NCBI GenBank assembly: GCA_050697275.1
Contig: JBOGZI010000015.1
Span: 1 to 7,642, forward strand
DNA from: JBOGZI01 sp050697275
GTDB lineage: Bacteria > Actinomycetota > Thermoleophilia > Solirubrobacterales > 70-9
Reading direction: 5' to 3'
Length of the DNA: 7,642 bases
Below the pieces are notes generated by a model. The model ran no database searches. It saw nothing but the letters and a program-made list of their open reading frames with translations, and was not told the origin of the DNA. Shown piece after piece: positions 1 to 4,802 of this stretch (positions within the stretch are counted from its first letter, which is position 1; every line of letters starts with the position of its first letter). The position numbers and the translations under genes were made by a program.

Positions 1-13
1 GGGGAGGGACGAT

Positions 14-37
14 CGCGCCGGGAGGCTTCCCGGCGCG
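14..37 (-). terminator. Strong hairpin, likely terminator of the helicase gene
   Basis: A perfect 10-bp inverted repeat, CGCGCCGGGA and TCCCGGCGCG, encloses the four-base loop GGCT. The stem may extend outward through GACGA (8-12) and TCGTC (40-44) across a small internal loop. It lies about 37 bases past the helicase stop codon, where a transcript end is expected. There is no T-run on either side, so it is either an intrinsic terminator of the U-poor type often proposed for high-GC actinomycetes or a 3'-end stabilising hairpin. The repeat is seen directly; the terminator role is inferred. Confidence 0.7.
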
Positions 38-73
38 GTTCGTCCTCGGAGCGCTTGTCTCGGAAGAGGCGGA

Positions 74-1408
74 TCAACGCCTGCCTCGGCGACGGCCGCG
101 GGCGTTGCGGCTGGGACGCGCGCTGTAGGTGCGGGGGGTCCCGCCACCGCCGCCGTTGCCCTTCCTCTTCTTGCCGCCTCGGCCTCCGCGACCGTTAAGG
201 CTCTTGCCGCTCGCTGCTCCCTTGGCGGATCCGTTGCCGGACTGTCCGTTCCGGGAGCCTCCGTTGCGGGAGTGTTGGCGAGCGGCGTGCTCGAATCCGG
301 GGCCTGAATCGAATTCGCGATGCAGGCCGAGGTCCGTAGCAATCTTTCGCATCTCGCGATGCTGGTCGGGGAGGACGAAGCTGGCGGCGATCCCGGAGGC
401 GCCGGCGCGGCCGGTGCGCCCGGTGCGGTGCACGTAGGCGTCGCGGTCGGCGGGGGCGTCGAAGTTGATCACGTGGGTGATCTCCTCGACGTCGATCCCG
501 CGGGAGGCGACGTCGGTGGCGACCAGGGTGTCGCAGCGGCCGGCCTCGAAGTCGGCGAGGGCGCGGCGGCGCTGGCTCTGGTTCTTGTTGCCGTGCATCG
601 CCAGCGCGCGGACATTCTGGCGGCCGAGCTTCTTCACCAGCCGGTCGGCGCCGCGCTTGGTGCGGACGAAGACCAGGGTGCGGCCGCGCTCGGGGCGGCG
701 GAGCTTCTCCACCAGGGCGTCGACCTTGGCCTCGTGGGAAAGGTGGATGAAGCGGTGTTCGACCTCGGCCTCCCGCTCCAGCTTCGGCTTGTGCACGTGG
801 CGGCGCGGGTTGCGCGTGTAGGCGTCGGCGAGCTTGCCGGTGGCGCCCTCGAGCGTCGCCGAGAAGAACAGGGTCTGGCGCTCGCGCGGCATCTTCCTGA
901 CGATCCGGTCGATCGCGGGCTTGAAGCCGATGTCGAGCATCCGGTCGGCCTCGTCGAGGACGAGGATCTGGACCTGCTTCAGGCTGATCGCGCCGCGCTC
1001 GAGCAGGTCCTCGAGCCGGCCGGGGGTGGCGACCACGATCTGGGCCTTGGCTGCCTTCTTCGCCTGCCCGTGCAGGCCGACCCCGCCGTAGACGGGGGCG
1101 ACGCGCAGGCCGCGCGCCGCGGCGACCGTGTGCAGCTCGTCGGTGATCTGCTCGGCGAGCTCGCGGGTGGGCGCGAGGATCAGCGCCGCGGGGCGGGGCC
1201 CGCCGGCGTCGAGCAGGTCGGCGATCGGGAGGCCGAAGGCGAGGGTCTTGCCCGAGCCGGTCGGCGACTGGACCAGGACGTCCTCACCCGCGAGGACGTC
1301 GGCGATGCAAAGTCTTTGAACCGCGAAGGGCTCGGTGATGCCGCGCTCGGCGAGGGCGCCCACGACAGGGCGGGACACGCCGAGCTCGGCGAATGATTCG
1401 GATGACAT
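74..1408 (-). CDS. DEAD-box ATP-dependent RNA helicase
   Basis: This 444-residue protein unwinds or remodels RNA using ATP; bacterial members act in ribosome assembly, mRNA decay or cold adaptation. All core motifs are visible: Q-motif region (F6, Q31), Walker A SPTGSGKT (48-55), PTRELA (80-85), TPGR (128-131), DEAD (152-155), SAT (183-185), and in the second RecA-like domain the ATDVASRGID segment (297-306) and HRTGRTGRAG (327-336). From about residue 370 the protein becomes a low-complexity Asn/Ser/Gly tail and then an Arg/Lys/Gly-rich end, typical of RNA-binding tails in the RhlE/CsdA-like group. The start is supported by AAGGAG (1418-1423) nine bases upstream of ATG. The core is complete, so the protein should be active. 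Which named paralogue it matches cannot be told from motifs alone, so no symbol is given. Confidence 0.97.
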   Translation of the reverse strand: MSSESFAELGVSRPVVGALAERGITEPFAVQRLCIADVLAGEDVLVQSPTGSGKTLAFGLPIADLLDAGGPRPAALILAPTRELAEQITDELHTVAAARGLRVAPVYGGVGLHGQAKKAAKAQIVVATPGRLEDLLERGAISLKQVQILVLDEADRMLDIGFKPAIDRIVRKMPRERQTLFFSATLEGATGKLADAYTRNPRRHVHKPKLEREAEVEHRFIHLSHEAKVDALVEKLRRPERGRTLVFVRTKRGADRLVKKLGRQNVRALAMHGNKNQSQRRRALADFEAGRCDTLVATDVASRGIDVEEITHVINFDAPADRDAYVHRTGRTGRAGASGIAASFVLPDQHREMRKIATDLGLHREFDSGPGFEHAARQHSRNGGSRNGQSGNGSAKGAASGKSLNGRGGRGGKKRKGNGGGGGTPRTYSARPSRNARGRRRGRR

Positions 1409-1522
1409 GACTGCGTTCTCCTTATGTGCGTTGGGGAGATCCTGTGACCCGCAACGCGCATTCGGAGCGCAGGGAGGAAACGGAACCTCTCGGGGACCCG
1501 GTTGGTCGACCCGACGCGGACC

Positions 1523-1531
1523 ACCGTAGCA
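1523..1531 (-). promoter_or_regulatory. Candidate extended -10 promoter for the helicase
   Basis: On the minus strand the sequence TGC-TACGGT fits an extended -10 element (TGN plus TANNNT). Transcription from here would start near 1516 and give a leader of about 108 bases before the helicase ATG, long enough for post-transcriptional control as known for some RNA helicase genes. No convincing -35 is seen at the usual spacing. Only the match to consensus is observed; promoter activity is inferred. Confidence 0.3.
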
Positions 1532-1546
1532 GGTGACCCCGGTCGG

Positions 1547-1612
1547 ACCGGGCGGTTGCCCCCCATGTTCGATCGTTCCGGGCGTTCCCCTGCAGGAACC
1601 GGGCGGCTGCCC
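1547..1612 (-). repeat. Two copies of a 15-nt hairpin-forming repeat upstream of the helicase
   Basis: ACCGGGCGGYTGCCC occurs at 1547-1561 and 1598-1612 with a single difference, 51 bases apart. On the minus strand each copy contains GGGC-N4-GCCC, a small inverted repeat (GGGCAACCGCCC and GGGCAGCCGCCC). The pair lies between the end of the 66-residue protein gene and the candidate helicase -10 box, so the copies could be operator half-sites, or the copy nearer 1612 could help end the upstream transcript. A further small hairpin, GTTCC-N6-GGAAC (1584-1599), overlaps the second copy. Function is unknown. Confidence 0.45.
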
Positions 1613-1623
1613 TCAGGCGGCCG

Positions 1624-1824
1624 CTAGCCCCGGGTCCGCGCCTCGGCGACGCGGGACTGCGCCAGCTCGAAGAGGCGCTCCAGCTCCTTCAGCCGGCCGG
1701 GGTCGGTCGGCCGCGAGCCGTTGCTCCGCGCGCGGTAGAGCTCGACGCGCTGGCGGGCGTGGGTCTCCTCGGCCTCGAGCTTCCGCAGGCGGGTCTGGGC
1801 CATCCGCCCGGGGTTGACCTCCAT
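1624..1824 (-). CDS. Small charged helical protein, stand-alone coiled-coil module
   Basis: This 66-residue protein has no family I can name. From about residue 9 it is a highly charged, helix-favouring sequence with heptad-like Leu/Ala spacing, broken near residues 37-41 by a Pro-containing turn (SRPTDP), which suggests a two-helix hairpin. It lines up without gaps over about 50 residues with residues 13-65 of the 129-residue protein at 2348-2737: both carry H-x-R-x-R-x-ELY, then P-x-x-P-x-RL-x-EL, then a basic/acidic second helix. It lacks the C-terminal HTH-like domain of that protein. It starts 16 bases after the stop of the zinc-ribbon gene, so the two are probably co-transcribed. The ATG at 1824 has AGGGG eight bases upstream; an internal ATG at 1803 is an alternative, preceded by GGAGGT at a rather long 13-base spacing. 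Confidence 0.72.
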   Translation of the reverse strand: MEVNPGRMAQTRLRKLEAEETHARQRVELYRARSNGSRPTDPGRLKELERLFELAQSRVAEARTRG

Positions 1825-1840
1825 CAGGCGAGCCCCTGGC

Positions 1841-2197
1841 TCAATCGGGGGTCCTCGACTGCAGCCCGAGGCGGGCGCGCGCCTGACGCACCGCCGCGAT
1901 CGAGGTGTTGCACGACTTGGCGATCCGGTTGTCCTGGCGGTCGGGCCGGCGCTTCAGCTCGAACTCGATCCGCGCCCGCGAGCTGATCTGCTGGCGCTCG
2001 TTGGAGGGGATGTCCTCTGCCACCCCTTCGAGGCTCGCCTCGGCGGCCATGTCACGCCGGCAGGCGAGGCAGTAGAGCTCGCCGTTCTCCTTGGCCCAGG
2101 TCCCGGGCAGCTCGGGGCGCTCGACCTCGGGCATCCAGCTGACCGTCATCTCGCAGCGCGAGCAGGTCCAGTCGGCGATCGCGGTCTGCTCAGTCAT
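1841..2197 (-). CDS. Zinc-ribbon plus helix-turn-helix-like small protein
   Basis: This 118-residue protein of unknown function has two parts. Residues 10-50 hold C12-x2-C15 and C43-x2-C46, a typical four-cysteine zinc-ribbon spacing, with aromatic residues W10, W34 and Y42. Residues about 70-112 form a basic domain: ARIEFELKRRPDR, then D-x-x-IAKSCNTS and an Arg-rich helix ending in RLG. This reads as a helix-turn-helix like those of replication or transposase-type DNA-binding proteins (DR-x-D-x-x-IA, then TS-x-x-x-VR). Both halves recur in the protein at 4740-5135, and the second half recurs in the protein at 2348-2737. The gene has its own promoter/leader (2211-2285), and purine-rich AGGAAGGTGAAGGG precedes the ATG. 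The likely role is DNA- or RNA-binding regulation; this is inferred from architecture only. Confidence 0.85.
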   Translation of the reverse strand: MTEQTAIADWTCSRCEMTVSWMPEVERPELPGTWAKENGELYCLACRRDMAAEASLEGVAEDIPSNERQQISSRARIEFELKRRPDRQDNRIAKSCNTSIAAVRQARARLGLQSRTPD

Positions 2198-2210
2198 CTA
2201 TCCCTTCACC

Positions 2211-2285
2211 TTCCTGACCCTCTTGGTGGGTTCGCGCGAGGATGAGGGTGGAGAGCCGCCGGGCGAATGCTTCCCTGCCAGGGTA
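2211..2285 (-). repeat. 75-nt promoter/leader repeat, copy A (before the 118-residue protein gene)
   Basis: This block aligns over its whole length with 2749-2823 upstream of the 129-residue protein gene, needing only two single-base gaps that cancel out. Read on the plus strand, shared blocks are TTCCT, ACCCTCT, TCGCGCGAGG, GAGGG and AGAGCCGCCG. The block runs from the candidate -10 box (TACCCT, minus strand, at 2280-2285) to the Shine-Dalgarno zone of the gene, so it is essentially a whole 5' leader. Both genes downstream encode the same HTH-like domain. It is either a duplicated control region or a common regulatory RNA/operator. Confidence 0.7.
2217..2249 (-). promoter_or_regulatory. Leader hairpin, copy A
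   Basis: The arms ACCCTC (2217-2222) and GAGGGT (2244-2249) are fully complementary, with a 21-base loop that carries CTCGCGCGA (minus strand). The equivalent position in copy B also forms six pairs, although the sequence around the shared CCCTC/GAGGG core has shifted. The arm nearest the gene sits just upstream of the Shine-Dalgarno zone, so folding could affect translation start. The complementarity is seen; the function is inferred. Confidence 0.4.
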
Positions 2286-2307
2286 CACCCCGGCCCCGAT
2301 CCTCCAG
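2280..2307 (-). promoter_or_regulatory. Candidate promoter of the 118-residue/66-residue gene pair
   Basis: On the minus strand CTGGAG (2302-2307) and TACCCT (2280-2285) are separated by 16 bases, a fair -35/-10 pair for a high-GC organism. The predicted start near 2273 leaves a leader of about 76 bases. The -10 position matches TAGGCT in copy B at the same place in the alignment, which strengthens it. A perfect 12-bp palindrome, GGCGCCGGCGCC (2309-2320), sits immediately behind the -35 and could be an operator, or a weak terminator for the upstream gene. Confidence 0.42.
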
Positions 2308-2347
2308 GGGCGCCGGCGCCGGGGCGGGCGACGACCTGTGCGGGAGC

Positions 2348-2737
2348 TCAAGCCGGAGGCCCGGAGCCCGAATAGAGCCCGAGGCGCTCTCGGATCGCAC
2401 GGACCAGGATGAAGGTGGTGCCGCTGGCGCGGGCGATCCTGGTGTCCGGCCGGTCGGGGTCCCGCTTCAGCTCGGCCTCGATCCGGGCGCGCGCGTCGAC
2501 CATCTCCTGTTCGTGCCCGTCCTCCTTGGCGTCCGCCCGCAGCGCGCCCTGGGCGCTGCTGAGGCGGCGCTCGGCGAACTCGCACTCGCGCTTCAGCTCC
2601 CGCAGCCGGACCGGGCTGGAGGGCTTGCGGGCATAGACCTTCGCCTTGTAGAGCTCGTAGCGGCGCCGGGTGTGCTGGGCGTCGGCCAGCAGCTCGGTGA
2701 GGCGCGGATCGACGCCCGCTCCGTCCTGCTCGGCCAT
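2348..2737 (-). CDS. Coiled-coil plus helix-turn-helix-like small protein
   Basis: This 129-residue protein of unknown function combines two modules found elsewhere in the window. Residues about 12-66 are a charged helical segment (L-x-x-LL, H22, RRR, YELYKAK, then P-x-x-P-x-RLREL) matching the 66-residue protein at 1624-1824. Residues about 80-121 are ARIEAELKRDPDRPDTRIAR followed by TT-x-x-x-x-VR and RERLGL, matching the C-terminal domain of both zinc-ribbon proteins. There is no zinc ribbon; the only cysteine is C52. The helical part suggests dimer formation, with the C-terminal domain binding nucleic acid; both are inferred. The start at 2737 has GTGAGG five bases upstream and lies within the conserved leader arrangement. 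It is transcribed away from the lipoprotein gene at 2953. Confidence 0.82.
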   Translation of the reverse strand: MAEQDGAGVDPRLTELLADAQHTRRRYELYKAKVYARKPSSPVRLRELKRECEFAERRLSSAQGALRADAKEDGHEQEMVDARARIEAELKRDPDRPDTRIARASGTTFILVRAIRERLGLYSGSGPPA

Positions 2738-2748
2738 CCGGGCCTCAC

Positions 2749-2823
2749 TTCCTCACCCTCTGAGAGGATCGCGCGAGGGCAGAGGGAGAAGAGCCGCCGA
2801 GCGATTCCTGCCCCACCAGCCTA
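2749..2823 (-). repeat. 75-nt promoter/leader repeat, copy B (before the 129-residue protein gene)
   Basis: This is the partner of 2211-2285, with the same order of conserved blocks, the same total length and the same position relative to the start codon (11 bases from the block edge to the ATG, against 13 in copy A). Its far end is TAGGCT on the minus strand (2818-2823), a TANNNT -10 box aligning with TACCCT of copy A. No clear -35 is seen, but the perfect palindrome ACCCGGCCGGGT (2842-2853) covers the place where one would fall. Confidence 0.7.
2756..2786 (-). promoter_or_regulatory. Leader hairpin, copy B
   Basis: CCCTCT (2756-2761) and AGAGGG (2781-2786) are complementary across a 19-base loop that contains the shared TCGCGCGA. 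Compared with copy A, the stem keeps its CCCTC/GAGGG core but slides by one pair, and both versions retain six pairs. The structure sits immediately upstream of the purine-rich ribosome-binding zone. Confidence 0.4.
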
Positions 2824-2841
2824 GCGGCAACCCCGGTGGCG

Positions 2842-2880
2842 ACCCGGCCGGGTGCCGGAAACTCGCCGAGTCTGCCTCGG
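2842..2880. promoter_or_regulatory. Cluster of palindromes between divergent promoters
   Basis: Three inverted repeats crowd this short stretch: ACCCGGCCGGGT (2842-2853, perfect), ACTCG-C-CGAGT (2861-2871) and CCGAG-N5-CTCGG (2866-2880), the last two overlapping so that only one can form at a time. They lie between the -10 of the leftward small-protein gene (2818-2823) and the -10 of the rightward lipoprotein gene (2904-2909), a natural place for an operator acting on both. GC-rich palindromes are common by chance here, so the role is tentative. Confidence 0.3.
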
Positions 2881-2903
2881 TTCGCCTGGGAGCGGTCAGC
2901 CAA

Positions 2904-2909
2904 TAGGGT
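2904..2909 (+). promoter_or_regulatory. Candidate -10 box of the lipoprotein gene
   Basis: TAGGGT fits the TANNNT pattern and lies in a locally less GC-rich stretch (CCAATAGGGTCTC). Transcription would begin near 2916, giving a leader of about 37 bases with a good ribosome-binding site. A weak -35-like TTCGCC (2881-2886) is 17 bases upstream. Confidence 0.4.
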
Positions 2910-2937
2910 CTCAACCCGATCAGGGGGCCACCCACCG

Positions 2938-2945
2938 AGGAGGGG
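2938..2945 (+). promoter_or_regulatory. Ribosome-binding site that fixes the lipoprotein start
   Basis: AGGAGGGG stands seven bases before the ATG at 2953. This selects that codon over an in-frame ATG at 2836, which would add 39 residues ahead of the signal peptide and would place the coding region across the promoter. Confidence 0.8.
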
Positions 2946-2952
2946 AAAGCAG

Positions 2953-3348
2953 ATGGAGCTGAGACTGATTGCCGGCATGGCGCTGGTCGCCGGGAGCCTG
3001 ATCGTCGGCTGCGGCGGCGACGACGACGATGGGGACGGCGGGGGCGACGGCGGCGGGGATCCGGTCGCCTGCATCGAGGACGCGGGACTGACCGCCACCT
3101 CCGCGCCGGGCGACGAGGCGCTCGGCTCGACCGAGCAGATCACGGTCGCGCTGCCGGACAACAACCAGATCCTCGTCACCTCCTTCGAGGACGAGTCGGC
3201 AGCCGAGGACTACGCCGAGGGCGAGTCGGCCTTCCTGGAGGGTGCGGGCGCCGGCGGCAGCTCCGAGGTGGTCGGCTCGAGCGTGGTCGGCGTGGCGCGA
3301 GAGGGCGCCGAGGACGAGGTCGAGACGGTCAAGGGCTGCCTCGGCTGA
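2953..3348 (+). CDS. Small secreted lipoprotein of unknown function
   Basis: The 131-residue product has a short lipoprotein signal peptide: charged start (MELR), hydrophobic residues 5-18, and a lipobox I-V-G-C ending at C20, the predicted lipid-modified residue. A Gly/Asp-only linker (21-36) follows, a common tether in actinobacterial lipoproteins. The mature domain (37-131) is acidic and has exactly two further cysteines, C40 near its start (PVACIEDAGL) and C129 near its end (VKGCLG), well placed for a disulfide joining the two ends. The pattern ITVALPDNNQILVTSFED followed by an Ala/Glu-rich helix suggests a small alpha/beta domain, but I recognise no family. The protein is expected on the outer face of the membrane. 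The antiporter gene follows 83 bases later on the same strand; whether they are co-transcribed is uncertain. Confidence 0.87.
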   Translation: MELRLIAGMALVAGSLIVGCGGDDDDGDGGGDGGGDPVACIEDAGLTATSAPGDEALGSTEQITVALPDNNQILVTSFEDESAAEDYAEGESAFLEGAGAGGSSEVVGSSVVGVAREGAEDEVETVKGCLG

Positions 3349-3372
3349 GTCTCCGCCACATCCGGGCCGACC

Positions 3373-3392
3373 GGGCCGCCAGAGGCGGGCCC
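3373..3392 (+). terminator. Hairpin between the lipoprotein and antiporter genes
   Basis: GGGCC-GCC and GGC-G-GGCCC pair over eight positions with one bulged G and a three-base loop (AGA). It lies 25 bases past the lipoprotein stop codon. No T-run follows, so it may be a weak or U-poor terminator separating the two genes. Confidence 0.35.
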
Positions 3393-3414
3393 ACCCGGCT
3401 GATCTCCGCCCCGG

Positions 3415-3420
3415 CATAAG
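3415..3420 (+). promoter_or_regulatory. Possible -10 box for the antiporter gene
   Basis: CATAAG is the only AT-rich hexamer in the intergenic region and resembles TATAAT at four positions. It ends 11 bases before the nhaA ATG, so a transcript from it would be nearly leaderless. That would agree with the lack of a clear Shine-Dalgarno sequence (only GGCGGCG precedes the ATG). Evidence is weak, as no -35 is visible. Confidence 0.25.
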
Positions 3421-3431
3421 CTCCGGCGGCG

Positions 3432-4802
3432 ATGGCGGAACCCGAGAGAGAGGGGCGGCTGCGGCTGCCGAGGCGCTTCGGGCGACCCTGGCTGCACTCC
3501 GACCGGCCGGTGGTGCGCCAGTTCGTGCGCCCGGCGGACCTCTTCTTCCGCACCGAGGTGGGGAGCGGCTCGCTGCTGCTGGCGGCGGCGCTGGTGGCGC
3601 TCGTCTGGAGCAACCTCGCGACCGGCGCCTACGGCGACTTCTGGACCACGCAGATCAAGCTCGAGGTCGGCTCGTTCACGATCGACGAGGACCTGCGCCA
3701 CCTGGTCAACGACCTGCTGATGGCGATCTTCTTCTACGTGGTGGCGCTCGAGGTGAAGCGGGAGTTCATCTTCGGCTCGCTCCGCGAGGGGGCGACCGCG
3801 GCCGTGCCGGCGGGGGCCGCGCTCGGGACCATGGTCGGCGCCGCGGCGGGCTACGTCGCGGTCAACCTGAGCGGCGGCGTGCTGAGCGGCTGGGCGATCC
3901 CGATCGCCACCGACATCGCCTTCGCCCTGGCCGCGCTCGGCATCGCCGGCCGCCGCGCGCCACCTGAGCTGCGGGCGTTTCTGCTCACCCTGGCGGTGGT
4001 GGACGACCTCGCCACGATCGGGGTGATCGCGATCTTCTTCGGCGAGGACATCTCGCTCGCCTGGCTGGGCGGCGGCGCCGCGGTCATCGCCGGGGTGCTC
4101 GCCCTGCAGCGTCTCGAGGTGCGGCTGCTCGCCCCCTACGTGCTGCTCGCCGGGCTGCTCTGGCTGGCGATCTTCGAGTCCGGCGTGCACGCGACGATCG
4201 CCGGCGTCCTGATGGGCGTCCTCACCCCGAGCCGCCCCTTCTACCCGCGCGAGGAGGCGGGCGAGCTGATCGCCACCCAGCTCGGCGAGATCAGCGACGA
4301 CTCCGATCTCGATGTCGGCGAGGCGACGATGAGCGAGACCTCGCGACTCGCCCACGAGGCGGTCTCGCCGCTGGCGCGGCTGGAGAACGCGCTTCACCCC
4401 TGGAGCGCCTACGTGGTGCTGCCGCTGTTCGCACTCGCAAATGCCGGCGTGGTGGTCACGCTCGCCGGCCTCGGCGACGCGCTCGGCGGCCAGATCGGGC
4501 TCGGCATCCTGGTCGGCCTGGTGATCGGCGCGCCGCTCGGCGGCATCCTCGTGGCCTGGACGCTGGTCCGCTTCACCCGGGTGCCGCTGCCGGAGGGCCT
4601 CGACTGGTCGGCGATCTCCGCGGTGGCGCCGCTGAAGGGGATCGGGTTCACCGTGGCGATCTTCATCGCTGTGCTCGCCCTCGACGAGCCGGCCCAGTTG
4701 GAGCAGGCGAAGCTCGCGATCCTGATCGCCTCGGCGCTCTCAGCCGCGATCGGGCTGCTGTCGCTGAGCCTTCGCCACCGCCGGGTCGAGCAGCGGGTCT
4801 GA
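3432..4802 (+). CDS. nhaA: Na+/H+ antiporter NhaA
   Basis: The 456-residue inner-membrane protein belongs to the NhaA family, which exchanges external protons for internal sodium and controls cytoplasmic pH and salt. Family hallmarks are present in order: LEVKREF (106-112), WAIPIATDIAFALA with D161 (equivalent to E. coli D133), LAVVDDL with the ion-binding pair D191/D192 (equivalent to D163/D164), VHATIAGVL, LENALHPW (317-324), LPLFALANAG and KGIGFTVAIFIA (402-413). Departures from E. coli (388 residues) are an N-terminal extension, a long acidic loop at about 266-316, and Ala at 367 in GAPLG, where E. coli has Lys300 in GKPLG. A lysine appears instead at 402. The last 63 bases overlap the gene on the opposite strand. 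The assignment is secure; transport mode is open because of the lysine change. Confidence 0.97.
   Translation: MAEPEREGRLRLPRRFGRPWLHSDRPVVRQFVRPADLFFRTEVGSGSLLLAAALVALVWSNLATGAYGDFWTTQIKLEVGSFTIDEDLRHLVNDLLMAIFFYVVALEVKREFIFGSLREGATAAVPAGAALGTMVGAAAGYVAVNLSGGVLSGWAIPIATDIAFALAALGIAGRRAPPELRAFLLTLAVVDDLATIGVIAIFFGEDISLAWLGGGAAVIAGVLALQRLEVRLLAPYVLLAGLLWLAIFESGVHATIAGVLMGVLTPSRPFYPREEAGELIATQLGEISDDSDLDVGEATMSETSRLAHEAVSPLARLENALHPWSAYVVLPLFALANAGVVVTLAGLGDALGGQIGLGILVGLVIGAPLGGILVAWTLVRFTRVPLPEGLDWSAISAVAPLKGIGFTVAIFIAVLALDEPAQLEQAKLAILIASALSAAIGLLSLSLRHRRVEQRV

Noticed and set aside
320..1396. Long plus-strand open frame opposite the helicase
   Set aside because: It is the complement of the helicase; its Gly/Ala/Val/Asp-rich, repetitive composition is the usual mirror of a high-GC gene, and the helicase motifs on the other strand are decisive.
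2190..2585. Arg/Gly-rich minus-strand frame overlapping the 129-residue protein gene
   Set aside because: It is an out-of-frame shadow; the overlapping 2348-2737 frame has a homologous C-terminal domain in two other proteins.
2836..2952. Longer N-terminus for the lipoprotein
   Set aside because: It would put 39 hydrophilic residues before the signal peptide and across the promoter; AGGAGGGG at 2938-2945 points to the ATG at 2953.
3210..4397. Long minus-strand open frame opposite nhaA and the lipoprotein
   Set aside because: It spans two real genes with recognisable motifs on the plus strand; its Arg/Asp/Gln/His-rich composition is typical of an antisense artefact.
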